Shown piece after piece: positions 1 through 3,824 of a DNA stretch of 5,180 bases (positions are counted from its first letter, which is position 1; each line of letters opens with the position of its first letter). Origin of the DNA: Candidatus Bathyarchaeota archaeon. Lineage in GTDB: Archaea > Thermoproteota > Bathyarchaeia > 40CM-2-53-6 > RBG-13-38-9. The DNA lies in assembly GCA_026394315.1 (NCBI GenBank), contig JAPKYM010000214.1:1-5180 (forward strand), written 5' to 3'. Below the pieces are notes generated by a model. That model was not told the DNA's origin. It made no database searches and saw only the letters and a list, made by a program, of their open reading frames with translations. A program made the position numbers and the translations under genes.

Positions 1-1
1 T

Positions 2-982
2 GGCATAACTCGTCGATATGGAATGCTAATCTTCGGATTGACAGCAACTGGCAAAACTACACATACGTGTCACAATCATGGCCTGAATGAAAAAGGAGAA
101 GGTATAGAGATTATTCAAGATGATGTAGTATTTCTTAAGCCAGACTGTTCCGCATTAGGCACAGAGAAAGGATTCTACCTTAAGACAGAGGGAGTAACAC
201 CTCAGATTCAACCTCTGATCTATAATGCAGTCACAAAATCTGACGCGATTTTCGAAAACGTAATGGTTGACTACTTAGGGAATGTCTACTTCGGAGATGA
301 AACACTAACAGGGAACGCGCGTGGCATTATGCAGAGAGATGACTTCGGCGAATACAAGAGTTCTACCATAAATCTTCCGCCTGTAGATGAGCTTGATGGA
401 CTTATCATCGTGTTCATAACACGTCGTAACACAGTGGTTCCAATCGCCTCGAAACTCACCATAGAACAAGCGGCTGCCGCCTTCATGCTTGGTGAATCCA
501 TAGAAACTTCAGGAAGTGACCCTCGAAGGGCAGGCGAATCTGTACGCGAGGTGGGAACGAATCCCTTCATTATTGGTGATGAAGCGGAAGAGGGAAATCG
601 CTTCTATAAGTTCATCAAAGCTTATGAAGACAAAATTCAACTCTACCAGCTCAACACTGGCGGGGTGGGGGAGATAATCCTCAGGGCTGAAGATGGAAGT
701 AAGGTAGTCAAACAGAAAGTCCTCCGGGTCGAGATACCTGAGATGGCAGCAACAATCCGAAGCATCGTGAGAGGAGATATTGAATGGACTGATGACCCTT
801 ACTTTGGAACGAAGATACCGTCTAAGGTGCCAGGAGTAGATATGAAGAAATTCGATTTTGGAAGGTATTATTCCGCAGATCAGATTGCTCACTATGTTCA
901 GTCGCTCAAGAAAGAAAGAATTGAGTATCTCTCGCGATTCCCAAGACTCCACCAAAATATTATTGCCGCTGTCAATTCCTAA
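2..982 (+). CDS. pckA: Phosphoenolpyruvate carboxykinase (ATP-type), C-terminal part, 5' end outside the window
   Basis: The reading frame is open to the window edge (residues G-I-T-R-R-Y-G precede the first ATG at 23), so the gene starts upstream; about 326 residues are visible. The family interconverts oxaloacetate plus ATP with phosphoenolpyruvate, CO2 and ADP in the cytoplasm, for gluconeogenesis or anaplerosis. Visible marks: P-loop GLTATGKTT at about residues 12-20 (E. coli has GLSGTGKTT); an acidic IIQDD pair at about 40-41 in the kinase-2 position; EGVTPQIQPLIYNAV, like the family's EPEIYNAI block; a GNARGIM segment in the place of the conserved ENTRVSYPI arginine segment; SKLTIEQAAAAFMLGES, like SRLTADQTQYHFLSGFT; YQLNTGGVGE, like LVNTGWNGTG; and a C-terminal IPSKVPGVDMKKFD block, like IPTELPGVDTKILD. 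The order and spacing match the C-terminal half of ATP-PEPCK, but several blocks diverge strongly from bacterial enzymes, so a specialised archaeal branch is likely. The N-terminal substrate-binding half is not visible. The gene ends in TAA and converges with the minus-strand genes downstream. Confidence 0.88.
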   Translation, partial: GITRRYGMLIFGLTATGKTTHTCHNHGLNEKGEGIEIIQDDVVFLKPDCSALGTEKGFYLKTEGVTPQIQPLIYNAVTKSDAIFENVMVDYLGNVYFGDETLTGNARGIMQRDDFGEYKSSTINLPPVDELDGLIIVFITRRNTVVPIASKLTIEQAAAAFMLGESIETSGSDPRRAGESVREVGTNPFIIGDEAEEGNRFYKFIKAYEDKIQLYQLNTGGVGEIILRAEDGSKVVKQKVLRVEIPEMAATIRSIVRGDIEWTDDPYFGTKIPSKVPGVDMKKFDFGRYYSADQIAHYVQSLKKERIEYLSRFPRLHQNIIAAVNS

Positions 983-1091
983 GTGAAAATGAGTTCTGTT
1001 GGAACCATGATCAAGGCCCGCAGCTTAGTATACTACTCATCAGCGTAACAGACAGTCTCAGTACCAAGAGTTTTCTCCAATGACTAGATAG
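983..1091. other. Convergent spacer after pckA
   Basis: This stretch has no convincing gene. A T-rich tract (TTTTCTCC at 1071-1078) and another just beyond the inverted repeat (CTCTTTTC around 1104-1111) could end pckA transcription, since archaeal terminators are often simple U-rich runs. A 19-codon plus-strand frame at 989-1048 has no ribosome-binding site or family resemblance and is not called. Confidence 0.4.
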
Positions 1092-1098
1092 TCATTGG
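1077..1098. repeat. Perfect inverted repeat (10-bp arms, 2-bp centre)
   Basis: The arms are CCAATGACTA (1077-1086) and TAGTCATTGG (1089-1098) around a central GA; all ten pairs match. As RNA it could fold as a 9-bp stem with a 4-nt loop. It covers the stop codon of the minus-strand microprotein (TGA at 1094-1092). On the plus strand it is followed by a pyrimidine-rich stretch with four Ts, so it may help terminate pckA; on the minus strand no U-run follows. A dimeric regulator site is the alternative. The structure is certain, the function is not. Confidence 0.75.
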
Positions 1099-1205
1099 CT
1101 TCCACTCTTTTCGTAGCCAACAAATAGAAAAGCCAGAACTATTGTCACAATTCCCAGGAGTATTATTCCCAACTGCAGTAGTTCGTAGTATTCGTCGATA
1201 CCCAT
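1092..1205 (-). CDS. Putative 37-residue single-pass membrane microprotein
   Basis: A short frame starts at ATG (1205-1203) and stops at TGA (1094-1092). The protein has an acidic N-terminus (MGIDEYYELLQ), one long hydrophobic helix (LGIILLGIVTIVLAFLFVG, about residues 12-30) and a polar, lysine-containing tail ending in SGSQ. This layout suggests one membrane span with the N-terminus outside by the positive-inside rule. A GAAGG about 8 nt before the ATG is a weak ribosome-binding site, and a TATA-like TTTTTAAAG lies about 45 nt upstream. The frame is the same as that of the SWIM gene: after the SWIM TAG stop (1274-1272), 22 sense codons lead into this ATG without a stop. It could therefore be a separate gene, the remnant of a longer C-terminus, or a readthrough extension. 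I recognise no family. Support is the clean helix plus plausible expression signals; short length keeps confidence moderate. Confidence 0.45.
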   Translation of the reverse strand: MGIDEYYELLQLGIILLGIVTIVLAFLFVGYEKSGSQ

Positions 1206-1246
1206 GGCATTAGCCTTCTCTTTTCTCCGAATGTTATTGGTACTAT

Positions 1247-1255
1247 CTTTAAAAA
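1247..1255 (-). promoter_or_regulatory. TATA-like box for the microprotein (or U-tract ending the SWIM transcript)
   Basis: On the minus strand this reads TTTTTAAAG, in the short gap after the SWIM stop. Archaeal TATA boxes sit about 25 nt before the transcription start, which would put the start near 1225 and leave a leader of about 20 nt before the ATG at 1205. The same five Ts could instead act as a U-rich terminator for the SWIM gene. Confidence 0.35.
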
Positions 1256-1271
1256 CATGACTAAACCCGTG

Positions 1272-1688
1272 CTATTTTACTGTTCTCTTCCATTTCTTGG
1301 TTACTTTTCCGTAGTCTCGATCACGATGATCTTCTTTTTCGAACTCATTTAGAGCCAAAGCAATTCTCTGCGCTATGATATGGTAGCATAATTGCTTCTC
1401 TGAATTCATTACTCTGAAGTAGTAGTCGTCGCAACTGCAGAAGTCTGTGTGAGGCATAACTTGGTACGACGATTTTCTTCCTGTAACCTCCCAGATAACA
1501 CGGCCGCTTGGTTTGAAGAGGTAACGTTTCACTGCACCATTCCTAACCAGGGTGAATGCCTTTTGAAATCTCTCTCGAAGGGACCTCTCCATTATTTTGA
1601 AGAGTTTGTCTTCCAGTGAATGCTTTACCCCCATCTCTTTGCATATTTGTGCGATTAGTTTTGCCTCATTCTTTTCTTGTGTGTCCAA
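1272..1688 (-). CDS. SWIM zinc-finger protein, Sws1/Shu2-like
   Basis: The protein has 138 residues and a C-terminal SWIM zinc-binding motif: C84-x-C86, 14 residues, C101-x-H103-x2-A106. This fits the CxCx(n)CxH rule, and the trailing alanine fits the CxHxxA form described for Sws1/Shu2 proteins, which work with Rad51/RadA paralogues in homologous recombination. The N-terminal 40 residues are charged and probably helical; residues 43-80 look like the beta-rich lead-in to SWIM (RYLFKPSGRVIWEV). The tail is rich in K, R, D and E, plausible for nucleic-acid or partner binding. The start is TTG (1688-1686): an in-frame TGA lies two codons upstream (1694-1692), so the frame cannot extend, and a GGTG six bases before it can serve as ribosome-binding site. 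The next possible start is Met20. The stop is TAG. The gene is divergent from a phosphoesterase, another repair-linked family. SWIM identity is firm; the Sws1-like role is inferred. Confidence 0.75.
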   Translation of the reverse strand: MDTQEKNEAKLIAQICKEMGVKHSLEDKLFKIMERSLRERFQKAFTLVRNGAVKRYLFKPSGRVIWEVTGRKSSYQVMPHTDFCSCDDYYFRVMNSEKQLCYHIIAQRIALALNEFEKEDHRDRDYGKVTKKWKRTVK

Positions 1689-1708
1689 ATCTCACACCAT
1701 GTGAGTTT
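1688..1708 (-). promoter_or_regulatory. Dyad covering the SWIM gene's ribosome-binding site
   Basis: The plus strand shows CTCACA (1691-1696), CCA, TGTGAG (1700-1705), flanked by further AA/TT pairing beyond one mismatch. In the minus-strand mRNA this folds as a 6-bp stem with a UGG loop. The GGTG Shine-Dalgarno (1698-1695) lies in the loop and the downstream arm, six bases before the TTG start. It could limit translation initiation, or be a DNA operator. The symmetry is certain; the regulatory role is inferred. Confidence 0.4.
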
Positions 1709-1803
1709 CCCATGTTCAACCCACAGAATCTTTGACTTCGTTTCATATGGTTTATCAGATCGGTTACAGAGTCTAATTTGGCTATCGGGGGAGAATCAAC
1801 TTC
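1689..1803. other. Divergent intergenic region between the SWIM and phosphoesterase genes
   Basis: These 115 bp must hold both divergent promoters if each gene has its own. An AT-rich TTTCATATGG (1741-1750) is the only weak TATA-like element and lies at a workable distance from both genes. A purine-rich GGGGGAG at 1787-1793 looks like a Shine-Dalgarno for the phosphoesterase. A stop-free minus-strand frame of 46 codons (1795-1655) crosses this region but has no usual start codon and is not called. Confidence 0.35.
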
Positions 1804-2652
1804 ATAGATCTCCATCCCATCGTACCTCATCCAGCCTTGTTCTTGCGGAGAAGATCAGACAAGGTGCTGATACTCGGGGATCTGCATATTGGTTGGGAGA
1901 GCTCTCTTAAAGAACAGGGCATTCACATACCGTCGCAGACTCCTAGACTGCTTGAGAAGATCAAGAAGCTAATTGATTTGGTCTGTCCTACGCGTATCAT
2001 TTTGGTTGGTGACGTTAAACATAACGTTGCAAAAGTCGGATTTGCAGAGTGGGATGATGTACCAAGCTTTTTTGAGATCCTCTTAGAACATGTGCATGAA
2101 ATCTCCGTAGTTCCTGGGAATCATGACGGTAACTTGAGGACACTGATGCCGAAAGCCGTGGATATCTTGCCAGCGTCCGGATTGACTATGGATAATGATG
2201 TTGGAATCATTCATGGTCATGCATGACCCGAACCGAAAGTACTGGGATGCAGCACGATTGTCATGGGGCACCTCCATCCCATAATATCTTTGACAGATTC
2301 ACTCGGAATATTATCCACTCACCAAGTTTGGCTCAGATCGGAGTCTGCCGGCGAGATTCTCGCTCAGGGCCTTTTGAAGCATTTGAGAGTAAGAAAAACA
2401 GATGATACAAGAGGAATTATGAAGGAGCGCTTTGGCGTGAATCTGACAAATCCGCGCTGCATATTCCTTCCTTCATTCAACGATCTCCTGGGAGGCCAAA
2501 TAATGAACAGAAGTCTGAAGCACTCGCCCTCTGAAAGACAGTATCTAGGTCCTTTACTGAGGTCAGGCGGAATCAGGATGCAAGACGGAGATGTCTATCT
2601 GCTCGACGGATCGTATTTGGGCAAATTATGGTTTCTGCAATCGCTCTCCTGA
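1804..2652 (+). pseudogene. Metallophosphoesterase (archaeal SbcD-related/PdeM type), interrupted by an in-frame TGA
   Basis: One uninterrupted frame carries all five calcineurin-type metal-binding motifs: GDLHIGW (from 1876), LVGDVKHN (about 2005-2028), VPGNHDGN (about 2110-2133), IIHGHA (2206-2223) and MGHLHP (2263-2280). Members are about 230-280 residues and hydrolyse phosphodiesters; relatives sit with DNA-repair genes. A TGA at 2224-2226 lies between HGHA and PEP, where I recall relatives having tryptophan (HGHxWP), so TGG to TGA is the simplest reading. Stopping there removes the final GHxH ligands and about 140 residues, probably inactivating the protein. The frame is intact on both sides. 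The 5' end is also odd: conserved-looking residues DLHPIVPHPALFL precede the first standard start (TTG at 1837), and the frame has no ATG, GTG or TTG between an upstream TAA (1774-1776) and 1837. An ATA at 1804 sits 10 bases after GGGGGAG, as if an ATG had been lost. The minimal open parts are 1837-2226 and 2263-2652. Alternatives are a sequencing error, readthrough or selenocysteine. Confidence 0.75.
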
Positions 2653-2654
2653 GC

Positions 2655-2662
2655 TTATATAC
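2655..2662 (+). promoter_or_regulatory. TATA-like box for purSQL
   Basis: TTATATAC lies directly after the phosphoesterase stop codon (2650-2652) and is the closest match to an archaeal TATA box in the spacer. A transcription start about 25 bases downstream, near 2687, would give purS a leader of roughly 170 nt. The box at 2713-2720 would give a shorter leader and cannot be excluded. Confidence 0.4.
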
Positions 2663-2844
2663 AAAAACATGTAAATTTCCTCTAGATTGATGTACTATTC
2701 CTTGTCTAGAACAAATATAAGATGCGGCTGGAACCAAGTAGTAGTTTGAAATGGAACTGACCAGAGGCCATCAGTCTGTTCATCTATCCGAAGGATGAAA
2801 ACATAAGCCAAGAGAATACTTCTATGATGCAGTTTGCAGTTCTC

Positions 2845-2849
2845 GGAGG
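2845..2849 (+). promoter_or_regulatory. Ribosome-binding site of purS
   Basis: GGAGG, a strong Shine-Dalgarno sequence, lies nine bases before the ATG at 2859 and fixes that start. Confidence 0.75.
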
Positions 2850-2858
2850 CTAGTTGAG

Positions 2859-3125
2859 ATGCCCCAATTCACTATTGAAGTGATTATTGAGAACAAGAAG
2901 ATGGCAAGAGACCCTGAGGGCGAGACCATAGCCAAGGAATTGATCACTAGGGGCGGATTCTCAAAAGTGAAGAGCGTTAGGGCAGGCAAATATCTCCGTC
3001 TGGTAGTGGAAGCAGACAACGAAGTTCAGGCACAGCAGATCGTTACAGACATGGCAAATACCCTCCGAATATTCAATCCTGTAGTCCACACATGCAGCAT
3101 CCGCATAAAGAGTGAGGCAGAGTGA
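2859..3125 (+). CDS. purS: Phosphoribosylformylglycinamidine synthase subunit PurS
   Basis: PurS is the small bridging subunit that joins PurQ to PurL in the three-part FGAM synthase of archaea and many bacteria and is thought to help pass ammonia between them. The 88 residues match the usual PurS size (about 80-90). Visible family marks are the DPEGETIAKEL block (residues 18-28), VRAGKYLRLVVEA (about 40-52, like the family's VRVGKYIEL strand) and a final strand after NP-V (IFNPVVHTCSIRI, about 71-83). The ATG at 2859 follows GGAGG with good spacing. The stop TGA overlaps the GTG start of purQ, which indicates one operon and translational coupling. No membrane segment or signal peptide is seen. 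Confidence 0.92.
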   Translation: MPQFTIEVIIENKKMARDPEGETIAKELITRGGFSKVKSVRAGKYLRLVVEADNEVQAQQIVTDMANTLRIFNPVVHTCSIRIKSEAE

Positions 3126-3814
3126 AGGTCGCAGTAATACAATTTCCAGGCTCCAACTGTGACCTCGACATCTTTCACGTTCTCAGGAACGTTCTCCACG
3201 TAGAAACGAACTTGGTTTGGCACAAGAATTTCAACGGCACAGACTATGACTCTGCAGTCTTGCCGGGAGGCTTCTCCTACGGAGACTATCTCAGAGCTGG
3301 AATAATTGCGGCTCACAGTCCAGCCATGAAGCATATCAAGGAAATGGCAAAGGAAGGGAAGCCAATAGTAGGAATATGCAACGGATTTCAAATACTAATA
3401 GAGTCAGGACTACTGCCTGGTGCACTGTTGAGGAACCAAGGTACAGCGTTTATCTGTAAATGGGTCAAAATTAGGAACGAAACGAGCAATACTCCCTTCA
3501 CAAAAACCATCCGAAAAGGGGCTATCCTTGACATTCCAATAGCACATGCTGAAGGAAGATACGTCAACGAACATGATGGAATACGCGAGCTGAACGAAAA
3601 TGAGCAGATAGTCTTCAGATACGTGGATAACCAAGGTAAGACATCAGAGAATTCAAATCCAAATGGCTCTATGGATTCGATAGCAGGAATCTGCAGCCTA
3701 GAAAGAAACATTCTCGGTCTTATGCCTCATCCTGAACGCGCCTCTGAAACCATATTAAGTCCTTTTTCTGGCTCCGATGGCCTTAGAATTCTGTCCTCAC
3801 TTGCTCAAATCTGA
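3122..3814 (+). CDS. purQ: Phosphoribosylformylglycinamidine synthase subunit PurQ (glutamine amidotransferase)
   Basis: PurQ is a class I glutaminase that releases ammonia from glutamine for PurL. Its 230 residues match the family. The catalytic triad is visible: Cys86 in the nucleophile elbow VGICNGFQ, and His203 and Glu205 in MPHPERASE. Other marks are the N-terminal strand VAVIQFPGSNCD, the oxyanion-hole region PGGFSYGDYLRAG (about 48-60), AHAEGRY (141-147) and NPNGSMDSIAGIC (179-191), a PurQ signature block. It starts at GTG, whose last two bases belong to the purS stop (GTGA overlap); a GTGAGG within the purS end, four bases upstream, is a closely spaced ribosome-binding site. It ends in TGA, ten bases before the preferred purL start. 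All catalytic residues are present, so the protein should be active with PurS and PurL. Confidence 0.96.
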   Translation: MKVAVIQFPGSNCDLDIFHVLRNVLHVETNLVWHKNFNGTDYDSAVLPGGFSYGDYLRAGIIAAHSPAMKHIKEMAKEGKPIVGICNGFQILIESGLLPGALLRNQGTAFICKWVKIRNETSNTPFTKTIRKGAILDIPIAHAEGRYVNEHDGIRELNENEQIVFRYVDNQGKTSENSNPNGSMDSIAGICSLERNILGLMPHPERASETILSPFSGSDGLRILSSLAQI

Positions 3815-3816
3815 GG
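3812..3816 (+). promoter_or_regulatory. Ribosome-binding site deciding the purL start
   Basis: TGAGG overlaps the purQ stop codon and lies eight bases before TTG at 3825. The competing ATG at 3777 has no such site in front of it, so this element favours the TTG start. Confidence 0.5.
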
Positions 3817-3824
3817 CCCCAACT

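Larger units (their letters stand above)
2653..2858 (+). other. Spacer and probable 5' leader of the purSQL genes
   Basis: This 206-bp stretch has no supported gene. It begins with a TATA-like box and holds a second AT-rich candidate (AAATATAA, 2713-2720). A short inverted repeat, TTCATC (2779-2784) and GATGAA (2794-2799), could form a small hairpin. Four tiny plus-strand frames follow one another: 2690-2749 (19 codons), 2751-2798 (15), 2795-2806 (3) and 2824-2853 (9). The last covers the purS ribosome-binding site. They may be chance, or upstream reading frames that affect purS translation. Confidence 0.4.

Noticed and set aside
989..1048. 19-codon frame after pckA
   Set aside because: No ribosome-binding site, no hydrophobic or family pattern; this length is expected by chance.
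1677..1910. 77-codon plus-strand frame across the divergent spacer
   Set aside because: It runs out of frame over the phosphoesterase motifs and antisense to the SWIM start; its residues show no family pattern.
2224..2226. TGA as tryptophan through a changed genetic code
   Set aside because: TGG is used for Trp throughout the window, including in this gene, while TGA ends purS, purQ and the phosphoesterase. No other gene has an internal TGA.
2681..2710. Two TCTAGA hexamers 24 bp apart in the purS leader
   Set aside because: Six-base palindromes recur by chance in AT-rich spacers and no other symmetry supports an operator.
2653..2750. SECIS element after the phosphoesterase that would allow selenocysteine at the TGA
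   Set aside because: I see no long stem with the GAA_A internal loop typical of archaeal SECIS, and the expected residue is tryptophan rather than cysteine.
2690..2806. C/D box guide RNA or tRNA in the purS leader
   Set aside because: CTGA at 2757-2760 and ATGA-like bases at 2795-2798 are present, but order and spacing do not fit C, D', C' and D boxes, and no tRNA cloverleaf can be drawn.
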